64,000 nucleotides of DNA. Source: Modestobacter sp. VKM Ac-2977 (GTDB lineage Bacteria; Actinomycetota; Actinomycetes; Mycobacteriales; Geodermatophilaceae). The notes beneath the pieces are model-generated. The model ran no database searches. It was given only the letters and a program-made list of their open reading frames with translations, and had not been told where the DNA came from. Location: positions 236,933 through 300,932 of the forward strand of contig NZ_JAPVBQ010000002.1 of NCBI RefSeq assembly GCF_026968045.1, written 5' to 3'. A program made the position numbers and the translations under genes. This document shows, piece after piece, positions 9,153 to 16,592 of the stretch (position 1 is the stretch's first letter; every line of letters begins with the position of its first letter).

Positions 9153-9275
9153 CCTTCCGGTCAGGTTGCGACCGGAGGTCTCCCCCGCTCCCGGACACCC
9201 GCCCAGGAGCTCCATCCCGCCGGGCCACGAGGGCCGTGCTGACGACGAGGTGGCGTCGGGGTACTCCCCTCCACG
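9153..9275 (-). promoter_or_regulatory. yybP-ykoY manganese riboswitch with ribosome-site hairpin
   Basis: Read on the minus strand, the leader of the TerC gene carries the conserved blocks of the Mn2+ riboswitch: GGGGAGTA (within 9258-9269), CGTCGTCAGC (9238-9247) and GAGACCTCCG (9173-9182). GGAGG just before the first block can pair with CCTCC in the last to close helix P1. Downstream, CCGGTC (9170-9175) can pair with GACCGG (9157-9162), which includes part of the GGAAGG ribosome site. This hairpin shares bases with P1, so the two structures exclude each other. Bound Mn2+ would favour P1 and free the ribosome site, raising TerC translation. Confidence 0.85.
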
Positions 9276-9353
9276 ACGAGGACAAGTGAAGCAGAATTCA
9301 CCTGTTGGCGCCAGCGCGGAGTGCCCGGCAGCTGGGCGAGCACGTCCCCGGTC

Positions 9354-9367
9354 GGGCCCGAGGACCC
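9354..9367 (+). promoter_or_regulatory. Candidate DevR/DosR-like box upstream of the CBS-BON gene
   Basis: GGGCCCGAGGACCC matches the core GGGAC-N4-GTCCC of the mycobacterial DosR box with two changes. It lies about 75 bases upstream of the GTG start of the CBS-BON gene. Alone it would be weak, but similar boxes precede the flavodoxin gene and the stress protein/alcohol dehydrogenase pair. Confidence 0.35.
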
Positions 9368-9441
9368 TGCCGGGACGCCGCCGACGGCTCTACCGTCGGG
9401 GACGCACCACCGAAGGACGCCGCTGGGGAACTGGAGGAGCC

Positions 9442-10095
9442 GTGCAGGTCAGGGACGTGATGACACACGAGGTGGTCACCGTGGGGCCGGACACCTCGGC
9501 GAAGTACGCGGCCGAGGTCATGGCCGAGCGGGGCTTCGCCGCCCTGCCAGTGGTCGGCGAGGACGGCGCCGTGGTCGGGATCGTCGCCGAGGCCGACGTC
9601 CTCCGGGACCGGCTGCCGCCCGACCCACGGCTCCACCTCCGCCGGTCACCCGTGCCCGACGCGCCACCGGCCCTGCTCGTGCGCGGGGTGATGACGACGT
9701 CGGTCCGCACGGTGCCGGTGACCGCGGACGTGTCCGACGTGGCGCGGTTGTTCGTCGACGCCCGACTGCGCAGCGTGCCGGTGCTGGACGGGGAACGGCT
9801 GGCCGGCATCGTCAGCCGCCGGGACCTGCTGCGCCCGCTGGCCCGCCCGGACGAGGAGATCCGCGCCGACGTGCTCCGGCTGGTGGAGAGCTACACGCAC
9901 GAGACCGGCAGCTGGGCGGTGGAGGTCGCCGAGGGCATCGCGACCGTCCGACGGTCCCGCGGCGCCCCGGAGTCCGACGGCGAGCGGACCACCGTCGAGA
10001 CCCTCGCCCGGACCGTCCCGGGCGTCGTGGCCGCGCGCGTGCTCACCGACGTCCTCGGCTCCGACACCGACCCAGGCAGCGCCACACCGCAGTGA
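9442..10095 (+). CDS. CBS-domain pair protein with C-terminal BON-like domain
   Basis: The GTG at 9442 follows GGAGGAG and gives 217 residues. CBS1 (about 1-60: VRDVMTHEVVTV, GFAALPVVGEDGAVVGIVAE) and CBS2 (about 75-135: VRGVMTTSVRTVPV, LRSVPVLDGERLAGIVSRRD) form a Bateman module that usually binds adenine nucleotides. Residues 145-205 resemble a BON domain (SWAVEVAEGIATVRRSRG; ETLARTVPGVVAARV). Such proteins occur in dormancy or hypoxia regulons, as with the M. tuberculosis CBS protein Rv2626c. The region encoding the BON domain is repeated at 13694-13851. Confidence 0.88.
   Translation: MQVRDVMTHEVVTVGPDTSAKYAAEVMAERGFAALPVVGEDGAVVGIVAEADVLRDRLPPDPRLHLRRSPVPDAPPALLVRGVMTTSVRTVPVTADVSDVARLFVDARLRSVPVLDGERLAGIVSRRDLLRPLARPDEEIRADVLRLVESYTHETGSWAVEVAEGIATVRRSRGAPESDGERTTVETLARTVPGVVAARVLTDVLGSDTDPGSATPQ
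9893..10050 (+). repeat. Copy A of a 158-bp direct repeat (BON-domain coding segment)
   Basis: This part of the CBS-BON gene is about 95 percent identical to 13694-13851, with roughly seven mismatches in 158 bases. The two copies have the same orientation and enclose the phosphatase and anti-sigma genes. The similarity starts abruptly at ACACGCA and fades within the last 50 bases of each frame. Confidence 0.85.
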
Positions 10096-10100
10096 TCTCC

Positions 10101-10110
10101 GGGGGGGGGG
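10101..10110. repeat. Ten-base G homopolymer between convergent genes
   Basis: A run of ten G followed by CCCC lies just after the CBS-BON stop, in the gap before the convergent phosphatase gene. Such tracts slip easily during replication and are also prone to sequencing error. The rest of the 10096-10220 gap shows nothing recognisable. Confidence 0.6.
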
Positions 10111-10220
10111 CCCCGATGCGACGCCGAGCCCCGCACCTCCCGAGCAACGCGACTCCACGCGCTGAGACCGATGAGATCTCGCTCATCACCCACCAGTCCT
10201 GACGCCGCAAGGCGGCTGGG

Positions 10221-12812
10221 TCACTCGGCGGGGACGTTGGGCGGGATCCGGTGCGGCCCGGCCTCGGCCGGCCGCGGCCGGTCCTGTGGGTGCAGCCGGA
10301 CGGCGATGAGAGCCACGTCGTCGTCCGGTGTGCCCGGGAGCATGCGCGCGAGGACCGTGTCGCACAGCTCGTCGAGGTCTGAGCCGGCGTGTTCGACCAG
10401 GACTGCCTGCAGCTGTGCGGTGCCCGTGTCGAGGTCCTGGTCTCGACGCTCGACCAGCCCGTCGGTGTACAGCAGGAGGATGCTGTCCCGCCCGACCTCG
10501 ACCTGCGACTCCCGTCGCGCGGTGGACGGGTCGACGCCCAGCATCAGGTCAGCGCGGTCGTGGGCCAGGGTCTCCACGCGCCCATCTGGATGGATCACCA
10601 TCGGTGGCGGATGCCCGGCGTTGGACCAGCGCACCCGGGTGGTGCCAGCTGCCCGTTCCTCGTCGGTCTGCTCCAGCCGGGCCACCGCGGCGGTGGCCAG
10701 GATGTGTGACTGCAGGGTCTCCATCACCTGGTCGGCCTGGCTCAGCACCGCGGCAGGTCCGTCGTGGTCATGGGCGCCCAGGGTGCGCACGATGGTGCGC
10801 AGCTGCCCCATCGCGGCGGCCGCTTCGGTGTCATGGCCGGCGACGTCCCCGATGGCGAGCACCACCGCCCCGTTGGGTTGGAGGAACGCGTCATAGAAGT
10901 CCCCACCGACCTGCGCGGCCAGGGAAGCCGGCACGTAACGCACCACGATCTGCCCGTGGTCGGGCTGCGGGGGTGCGGTGAGCAGGGACCGCTGCAGTCC
11001 CTCGGCCACGTCACGCTGCTGCCGGTACAGCCGGGCGTTGTCCAGCACCAGACCGGCGCGGTCGGCGATGTTCCGCGCGGTGACCAGGTCCTCGGGGGCG
11101 AACGCGCCACGGGCGGTGCCGTTGGCCAGGGTGAGCAGCCCCACCGGGCCGTCGCGCCCGGGCAATGGCAGGACGGCGACGGCCTCGGGGGCCAGGTCGG
11201 CGAGCAGGTCACGCACCGGGCCGGCAGTGATCATCGGCAGCACCTGCGCGGTCGCGCCGGAGTCGACGAGCTGCATCTGCCCGCTGGTCAGCGCGCGGAC
11301 GAGGATGGAGTCGTCATCCAGCGAGCTCAGCCACGCCTCGGCGTAGGCGGAGGTGGTGTCCCGACGATCGGGGTCGGTGTGCCAGCACGCCGCCGTGCGC
11401 ATCCCGCGACGGGAGCCGGCGGCCCGGTCGTCCTCGCTGCTGGTCACGATGCACCAGTCGGCGACCGCTGGGACGACCAACTGCGCCAGCCGCTGCGCGG
11501 CTTCATCGCCGTCCAGGGTCGCCGACAGGTCCTCGGTGATGCGGGACAGCAGCTGCTCCCGGGCAGCCACCTGCTCGGCCTGCTGCTGGGCCACCACGCG
11601 GGAGGTGATGTCGACGAAGTGCAGCACCAGACCCGACGGGCTGGGCACCGCTCTCACCTCCACCCAGATGTTCAGAGGTCTGGGGTAGTAGGCATCGAAG
11701 ACGACCGGCTGTCCGGTGGCCGCGGCGGTCCGGTAGTTCCGATCGAAGACGCTCCCCACCCCGGCGGGGAACACCTCCCACATGTTCTGACCGAGCATCT
11801 GCCACCGCGGGAGGCCGAGGATGCGCTCGGCCTCACGGTTGACGTGGGTCATCACCCAGTCGGTGTCCAGTGCTATGAACCCGACAGCCATCTGGTCCAC
11901 GATCTGCGCCGCCCGCTCCTGCGGCTCGCGGGTCGAGGTGCTGTCGTGCACGACGCCGACCAGCCGCCGACCCGACCCGCGGTCATCACCGAGCACCTCA
12001 CCGCGGGCGGCGATCCACCGGTGCGAGCCGTCGGCCAGGGCGATGCGGTACTCCGCTTCGTAGGTGCCGCCGGCCTCGATGGCGTGCTGCACCCGGGCGA
12101 CGACGTCGTCGACGTCGTCGGGGTGGACGTGGGCGTAGACGTCGTCGGGGCGACCGGAGAAGGAGGCCCGGTCCATCCCCGACAGCTCCAGCAGGCGGTC
12201 GTCGACGGTCAGTGCACCGACACCCAGGTCCAAGGCGAAGGTGCCCACCTGACCGGCGTCCAGAGCCAGCGTCCACACCGACCGGTCGGCGTCCTGCTCC
12301 GCCCGGAGCTCCCGCGCCTCGGCCGCGGCCACCGCGGTGCGGTGCTGGGCTTGGCGCAGCTGCAGCTCCGAGCTGCACGCCCCGGCCAGGTCGGTGAGCA
12401 CCGCCAGGTCCTCGTCCGTCCACGTACGCGGCTCGCTGTCGATGGCGCACAACGACCCCACGACCACACCGTCGGCGTCGGTCAGCGGGATCCCGCCGTA
12501 GGCGACGACGTGGAGGTCGGGGATCGCCAGGTTGTCCGCGACCAGCGGGTCGATGCGAGCGTCGCCGATCACCAGCGGCTCGCCCGATCGGACCACGTGC
12601 TGGCAGAACGAGTGGCTCAGCGGAGTGCATCGCGTCGATTGCCAGGGTTCGGGCAGCCCGATCGCTCCGGGGAACACCTGCTCGTGCGCCGACACCATCG
12701 TGACCAGCGAGACCGGCACGCCCAGCTGCCGGCGGACCAGGCGGGCGAACCGCTCGAACGCCGGATCAGATGCCGCGGGTAGGGAGGAGATCAGAGGCAG
12801 CGAGCCGGTCAC
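10221..12812 (-). CDS. Multi-sensor PP2C (SpoIIE/RsbU-type) serine phosphatase: GAF-PAS-PAS-GAF-PP2C
   Basis: I prefer the GTG at 12810-12812, preceded by AAGGGGA, over an ATG nine codons upstream; it gives 863 residues. The domains in order are GAF (about 15-155; HSFCQHVVRSGEPLVIGDAR), PAS (about 180-290), PAS (about 305-410; MLGQNMWEVFP), GAF (about 430-600) and PP2C/SpoIIE (about 620-845). Metal-binding motifs of the phosphatase are visible as GGDFYDAF and AIGDVAGHD. Enzymes of this type dephosphorylate anti-sigma antagonists and so release a stress sigma factor. An HATPase anti-sigma gene lies upstream on the same strand. The pair sits between two copies of a BON-coding segment, which suggests insertion or duplication here. 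Confidence 0.92.
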   Translation of the reverse strand: MTGSLPLISSLPAASDPAFERFARLVRRQLGVPVSLVTMVSAHEQVFPGAIGLPEPWQSTRCTPLSHSFCQHVVRSGEPLVIGDARIDPLVADNLAIPDLHVVAYGGIPLTDADGVVVGSLCAIDSEPRTWTDEDLAVLTDLAGACSSELQLRQAQHRTAVAAAEARELRAEQDADRSVWTLALDAGQVGTFALDLGVGALTVDDRLLELSGMDRASFSGRPDDVYAHVHPDDVDDVVARVQHAIEAGGTYEAEYRIALADGSHRWIAARGEVLGDDRGSGRRLVGVVHDSTSTREPQERAAQIVDQMAVGFIALDTDWVMTHVNREAERILGLPRWQMLGQNMWEVFPAGVGSVFDRNYRTAAATGQPVVFDAYYPRPLNIWVEVRAVPSPSGLVLHFVDITSRVVAQQQAEQVAAREQLLSRITEDLSATLDGDEAAQRLAQLVVPAVADWCIVTSSEDDRAAGSRRGMRTAACWHTDPDRRDTTSAYAEAWLSSLDDDSILVRALTSGQMQLVDSGATAQVLPMITAGPVRDLLADLAPEAVAVLPLPGRDGPVGLLTLANGTARGAFAPEDLVTARNIADRAGLVLDNARLYRQQRDVAEGLQRSLLTAPPQPDHGQIVVRYVPASLAAQVGGDFYDAFLQPNGAVVLAIGDVAGHDTEAAAAMGQLRTIVRTLGAHDHDGPAAVLSQADQVMETLQSHILATAAVARLEQTDEERAAGTTRVRWSNAGHPPPMVIHPDGRVETLAHDRADLMLGVDPSTARRESQVEVGRDSILLLYTDGLVERRDQDLDTGTAQLQAVLVEHAGSDLDELCDTVLARMLPGTPDDDVALIAVRLHPQDRPRPAEAGPHRIPPNVPAE

Positions 12813-13074
12813 GCATCCCCTTCGCGGGCGGACACCCATCAGCCGACGTCCCGTCCAGTGGGCTTTGATGTTACCGGCACGATCAAGCCGCTGGACCGTC
12901 GGTCAGCAGGCCCGAAGGCCAGACCGCGCTTCCAGAAGGGCCCCACCGTCATCCAGGACGCCGCACCGGTGGTACTTGAGCAGGGGGGCTGGCCGAGAGC
13001 TCCGTGGTCCTGGGTGGCGGCCGTTACGCGTTCCGGCCTCATGGACGGCGGTGCTGAGCCCGCCGTCCATGACC
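12813..13074. other. Intergenic gap between anti-sigma and phosphatase genes
   Basis: 262 bases without a supported gene. It is somewhat less GC-rich than its surroundings and contains short open frames on both strands with no recognisable protein. It may contain the promoter of the phosphatase gene, but no clear -35/-10 pair is visible. Confidence 0.4.
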
Positions 13075-13614
13075 TCAGGCGGCGGTGTCCACGTTCACGT
13101 AGGCCCACACGTGCTTGCGGTCTGCCGTGACCGACCAGCCGTAGTCACCGCACAGCCGAGAGATGAGGTGCAGGCCGAGGCCACCGAAGGCCGGATCCCG
13201 GTCCATCGCCGGGGCCGGCGCATGGTCAGGCGCGGCGTCGGTGACGTCGATCAGCCAGCCGTTGCCTGCGGCAGTGACCGCTGCCTGGACCGGCGGCTGC
13301 CCGTGTCTGAAGCCATTGGACGCGAGTTCCTCGTAGGCCAGCAGCAGACACTCGATGTCCTCGGCGATGTCACCCGGTGGCACGCCCGCGCCCAGGACAT
13401 TGGCTCGAAGGTCCAACCGCGAGCGGGTCAAGTCGGCGGCCTGGTGCAGATCCCAGGCCCACGGCGGTAGTTGATCTCGCAATGGCTCCGGGAGTGCTCG
13501 TTCCGACCAGAGGGGTGCGTCCATGTGTTCGCGCGCTCCAGATCCCACGACGTGGTGGGAGTTCATCCGACGAGAGAGCCAGTCCAAGCTTCCCGAGCCG
13601 TAGGCTTGACTCAT
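13075..13614 (-). CDS. Anti-sigma factor-type ATP-binding protein (RsbW-like HATPase)
   Basis: A protein of up to 179 residues with the GHKL ATPase fold of anti-sigma kinases: N-box EELASNGFRHG (about 95-105) and a glycine-rich lid DPAFGGLGLHLISRLCGDYGW, read in two parts (about 143-163). These proteins bind and inhibit a sigma factor or phosphorylate an antagonist, which the neighbouring PP2C phosphatase would reverse. No sigma factor or antagonist gene is in this pair, so the partners must be elsewhere. Several in-frame starts exist (13614, 13563, 13524), none with a strong ribosome site. Confidence 0.85.
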   Translation of the reverse strand: MSQAYGSGSLDWLSRRMNSHHVVGSGAREHMDAPLWSERALPEPLRDQLPPWAWDLHQAADLTRSRLDLRANVLGAGVPPGDIAEDIECLLLAYEELASNGFRHGQPPVQAAVTAAGNGWLIDVTDAAPDHAPAPAMDRDPAFGGLGLHLISRLCGDYGWSVTADRKHVWAYVNVDTAA

Positions 13615-13693
13615 CGGCTGCTCGCCGTCGGTAGTTGCGACGTTACGCTAGCGAGCAAGCAGCACCGGCAGAGTCCGCTGCGCTGCCACTCCG

Positions 13694-13884
13694 ACACGCA
13701 GGAGACCGGCGGCTGGGCGGTGGAGGTCGCCGAGGGCATCGCGACCGTCCGACGGTCCCGCGGCGCCCCGGAGTCCGACGGCGAGCGGGCCACCGTCGAG
13801 ACCCTCGCCCGGACCGTCCCTGGCGTCGTGGCCGCGCACGTGCTGCCCGACGACCCGGGACCGGGCAGCCGCCCCCCGGGCTGA
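13694..13884 (+). pseudogene. Truncated CBS-BON gene remnant (BON part only)
   Basis: This frame encodes ETGGWAVEVAEGIATVRRSR and then ETLARTVPGVVAAHVL, nearly identical to the C-terminus of the CBS-BON protein at 9442-10095, and ends at TGA 13884. Both CBS domains are missing and nothing upstream in the same frame resembles them. No ribosome site precedes it, so it is almost certainly not expressed as a functional protein. It is either the displaced 3' end of the original gene or the remnant of a tandem paralogue. The last 20 codons differ from copy A, which favours a diverged paralogue. Confidence 0.8.
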
Positions 13885-13901
13885 CTGCCCGCCGCGGCCA
13901 C

Positions 13902-13915
13902 GGGTCGAAGGTCCC
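13902..13915 (+). promoter_or_regulatory. Candidate DevR/DosR-like box upstream of the flavodoxin gene
   Basis: GGGTCGAAGGTCCC differs by one base from the core GGGAC-N4-GTCCC of the DosR box. It lies 96 bases upstream of the flavodoxin ATG. It is the best of the three candidate boxes in this cluster. Confidence 0.4.
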
Positions 13916-14010
13916 GGGCAGCCGGGACCCGGGACCCCGGCGCGCAACCCCCCGGTGGGCCGACGCTCGCAGGAGCACGCCCGTCCGGTCCGCTGCCGAG
14001 AGGAGCGACG

Positions 14011-14568
14011 ATGAGCACACACCCGCCGCGGGTCCTGGTGACCGTCGCGAGCCGGCACGGCTCCACCGCCGAGATCGCCGCCGCGGTCGTCCGGCACCTG
14101 CAGGAGTCGCCGGCCGGTCGTCGCTGCGGGCTCCGCGCGGTCGCCGTCCCGGTGGAGCGCCGCCCCGACCCCTCGTCCTACGACGCCGTCGTGCTGGGCA
14201 GTGCGGTCTACGCCGGCCGGTGGCTGGAGCCCGCCCGGCACTACGCCGCCGAACACGCCACCGCACTGCGGGGCCGACCGGTCTGGCTGCTGAGCAGCGG
14301 TCCGATCGGCGCACCGCCCTTCCCACCGGACGAGCCGCACGACGCCGAGCCGATCGGCTCGTCCGTGGGCGCTCGTGGACACCGAGTGCTGCCCGGGCGA
14401 CTGGACCGGGCCCTGCTGGGGATCGGCGAGCTGGCCATGGTGACCGCGCTGCGCGCCCCGGTCGGCGACTTCCGCGACTGGGCGGCCACGCAGGCGTGGG
14501 CGGAGGAGATCGCCGAGGCGCTCGCCGGCGCGGTGAGCTCCTCGGCGCCGCCCTCCCCACCGTCCTGA
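14011..14568 (+). CDS. Flavodoxin-domain protein (HemG/protoporphyrinogen dehydrogenase-like)
   Basis: The 185-residue protein starts at ATG 14011 after GAGAGGAG. An N-terminal FMN-binding loop is visible (VTVASRHGSTAEIAAAV, about 9-25), followed by VVLGSAVYAGRW (about 60-71) and WLLSSGPIG (about 92-100), the usual order of a short-chain flavodoxin. Similar proteins in actinobacteria are annotated as menaquinone-dependent protoporphyrinogen dehydrogenases, but many lie in dormancy regulons with stress proteins, as here. The electron partner is unknown. A 23-bp tandem repeat begins at its stop codon. Confidence 0.85.
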   Translation: MSTHPPRVLVTVASRHGSTAEIAAAVVRHLQESPAGRRCGLRAVAVPVERRPDPSSYDAVVLGSAVYAGRWLEPARHYAAEHATALRGRPVWLLSSGPIGAPPFPPDEPHDAEPIGSSVGARGHRVLPGRLDRALLGIGELAMVTALRAPVGDFRDWAATQAWAEEIAEALAGAVSSSAPPSPPS

Positions 14569-14665
14569 GGCCAGCTCCGTCGCCGTCCTGAGGCCAGCTC
14601 CGTCGCCGTCCTGAGGCCAGCTCCGTCGCCGCCCTGAAGCCAGCTCCGTCGCCGTCCTGAGGCAG
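14564..14665. repeat. 23-bp tandem repeat, about 4.4 copies
   Basis: The unit beginning CCTGAGGCCAGCTCCGTC recurs with a strict 23-base period at 14564, 14587, 14610, 14633 and 14656 (the last copy partial). Copies differ at only one or two bases. The array starts within the stop codon of the flavodoxin gene and fills the gap to the convergent stress-protein gene. It could act in termination or be a variable-number repeat. Confidence 0.9.
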
Positions 14666-14669
14666 CCGG

Positions 14670-15344
14670 TCAGGAGCGGTGGACCGGGCGCGTGGCCTGG
14701 CCGGTGGTCCGGTCGACGGGCTGGTGGCCCGCGGCGGCGGGCGGGAACACCACCGGGACGCCGGCCTCGTGCGCCAGCCGCTCGGCGACGCTGCCCAGCA
14801 GCCGGCGGGAGAAGCCCCGTCCGCGGCGCCCGAGCACGAGGACGTCGGCGGCCTCGGCCCGGGCGATCTCCAGCAGCACCCGGGCGGGCTGTCCGCAGCC
14901 GATCTCCAGCACGGCACCCTCGGGCAGCCAGCCCGCCCGGTCGGTGAGCAGGTCGTGGGCGGCCCGCCGCCGGGGGTCGTCCGGGAACTCGGCCACATCG
15001 GGGTCGAGCACGCTCACCAGGACGAAGGCCGCCCCACCGCCGGCGAACAGCCGCCCCGCCTCCCGTACCGCCTGGTCGGATTCCGTAGAGCCGTCCACCC
15101 CCACGACGACCGTCAACCGACCCGGGTCGCCGTTGCTGGGGCTGCCGTCGCCGCGTTCCAGCACCGCGACGTCCCGCCGGGCACGCTCCGCGGCGATCGG
15201 GATGAACAGCGGGCCCAGGACGGCGCCCATCAGGTACCACCCCCAGTCGCGGTAGCCCTGCCGGGCGAGCAGCACCACCACGGCGGCGAGCCCGGCCAGG
15301 ACCCAGAGGGCGATCACGACGGCGACGTAGGCGACGGTGTCCAC
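14670..15344 (-). CDS. Universal stress protein domain with N-terminal membrane segments
   Basis: I chose the GTG at 15342-15344, with GGAG upstream, which gives 224 residues. Residues 3-60 hold two hydrophobic segments (YVAVVIALWVLAGLAAVVVLL and WYLMGAVLGPLFIPIA, the first read as two parts). The rest is a single UspA domain: VVVGVDGST at about 75-83 and the ATP-binding G-2x-G-9x-GS motif GRRGRGFSRRLLGS near the end. ATP-binding stress proteins of this kind help cells survive low oxygen or nutrient arrest. Anchoring to the membrane is unusual. It is divergent from an alcohol dehydrogenase with a shared candidate DosR-like box. Confidence 0.88.
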   Translation of the reverse strand: MDTVAYVAVVIALWVLAGLAAVVVLLARQGYRDWGWYLMGAVLGPLFIPIAAERARRDVAVLERGDGSPSNGDPGRLTVVVGVDGSTESDQAVREAGRLFAGGGAAFVLVSVLDPDVAEFPDDPRRRAAHDLLTDRAGWLPEGAVLEIGCGQPARVLLEIARAEAADVLVLGRRGRGFSRRLLGSVAERLAHEAGVPVVFPPAAAGHQPVDRTTGQATRPVHRS

Positions 15345-15451
15345 GAGGAGCTCCGTTCCAGTGCGACGAATCGGTCGCGGGTGCGGTGCCGCCCGCACCC
15401 TCCAGGCTCTCCGCGCCGGACACCGGGCGCAGGAGGCCCTCGTCCCGCCCG

Positions 15452-15471
15452 GCGGGGACGTTGGCCCCTGC
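15452..15471. promoter_or_regulatory. Candidate DevR/DosR-like box between stress protein and alcohol dehydrogenase
   Basis: GCGGGGACGTTGGCCCCTGC is a near-palindrome that matches the core GGGAC-N4-GTCCC with one change. It lies 63 bases before the alcohol dehydrogenase ATG and 108 bases before the divergent stress-protein start, so one site could serve both genes. Confidence 0.4.
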
Positions 15472-15533
15472 CGGTCGGCTCCCCGCTCCGAGATCGTCGA
15501 CGCCACAGCCCCACCGTCGAAACGGAGATCACC

Positions 15534-16544
15534 ATGAAGGCCGCCGTCGTCACCGAGCTCGGTGCCCCCCTCCAGGTCCGGGACGTGCCCGTCCCCCAGC
15601 CGGGGCCAGGTCAGGTGCTGGTCCGGATGGAGGCCAGCGGCCTGTGCCACACCGACATCCACGCTGCGCGCGGCGACTGGCCGGTCAAGCCCACTCCCCC
15701 GTTCGTGCCCGGGCACGAGGGCATCGGCGTCGTCGAGGAGCTGGGCGAGGGCGTGACCTCCCGGGCGATCGGTGACCGCGTCGCGATCGCCTGGCTGGGG
15801 TCGGCCTGCGGGGAGTGCCGGCACTGCATCGGCGGCTGGGAGACCCTGTGCGAGTCCCAGCAGAACTCCGGCTACTCCGTCGACGGGGCCCTGGCCGAGT
15901 ACGCCGTCGTCGCCGCCGACTTCGCCACCCCGGTCCCCGCGGGGGTCTCCAGCTCCGACGCCGCCCCGCTGACCTGCGCCGGGGTCACCACCTACAAGGC
16001 GATCAAGGTGGCCGGCGTGGCCCCGGCCGAGACGGTCGCCGTCTTCGGCATCGGCGGGCTCGGGCACCTGGCCCTGCAGTACGCCCGGATCGCCGGTGGC
16101 TTCGTCATCGCCGTCGACGTCCAGGACGACAAGCTGCAGATGGCCCGCGAGCTCGGTGCCGACGAGGTGGTCAACGCGGCCACCACCGACCCGGTCGCCG
16201 CGATCCAGGCCCTCGGCGGCGCAGACGTCGCGGTAGCGCTCGCCGCCGCACCGGCGTCGTTCGACCAGGCCTACCGGTCGCTGCGCCGCGGCGGGCGGCT
16301 GGTCTGCGTGGCCCTGCCCGCCGACGGCACGATGCAGCTGCCGATCTTCGACACCGTGCTGTCCGGCAAGTCCGTGATCGGCTCGATCGTCGGCACCCGC
16401 AACGACCTCGCCGACGTCTTCGCCCTGCACGCCGCCGGCCGCACGAAGGTGATCACGGTCGACCGCGAGCTCGACGACGTCAACGAGGCGATGGCCGACG
16501 TGCTCGCCGGACACGTTCCCGCCCGCATCGTCTTCCAGTTCTGA
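15534..16544 (+). CDS. adhP: Zinc-dependent alcohol dehydrogenase (AdhP type)
   Basis: The 336-residue enzyme interconverts alcohols and aldehydes with NAD(H). Catalytic zinc ligands are C38 (GLCHTD), H61-E62 (PGHEGIG) and a cysteine near residue 147 (LTCAGVTTY). The structural zinc loop has C92, C95, C98 and C106 (ACGECRHCIGG, ETLCES). The Rossmann motif GIGGLGHLAL lies at about 173-182. The start follows ACGGAG. Placement beside stress and dormancy genes suggests fermentation-like redox balancing under low oxygen rather than growth on alcohols. The family is certain; the substrate is not. Confidence 0.95.
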   Translation: MKAAVVTELGAPLQVRDVPVPQPGPGQVLVRMEASGLCHTDIHAARGDWPVKPTPPFVPGHEGIGVVEELGEGVTSRAIGDRVAIAWLGSACGECRHCIGGWETLCESQQNSGYSVDGALAEYAVVAADFATPVPAGVSSSDAAPLTCAGVTTYKAIKVAGVAPAETVAVFGIGGLGHLALQYARIAGGFVIAVDVQDDKLQMARELGADEVVNAATTDPVAAIQALGGADVAVALAAAPASFDQAYRSLRRGGRLVCVALPADGTMQLPIFDTVLSGKSVIGSIVGTRNDLADVFALHAAGRTKVITVDRELDDVNEAMADVLAGHVPARIVFQF

Positions 16545-16592
16545 CCGGTGCGGCGACTGATCGGCGCGGCACCGGGCCGCGTCGGGTGCCGG

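Noticed and set aside
9893..13851. Insertion sequence or integrative element
   Set aside because: No transposase, integrase or terminal inverted repeats are visible; the flanking repeat is part of a gene and 158 bases long, so recombination or duplication is more likely.
14564..14665. CRISPR-like array
   Set aside because: The 23-base units are directly adjacent with no unique spacers, so it is a simple tandem repeat.
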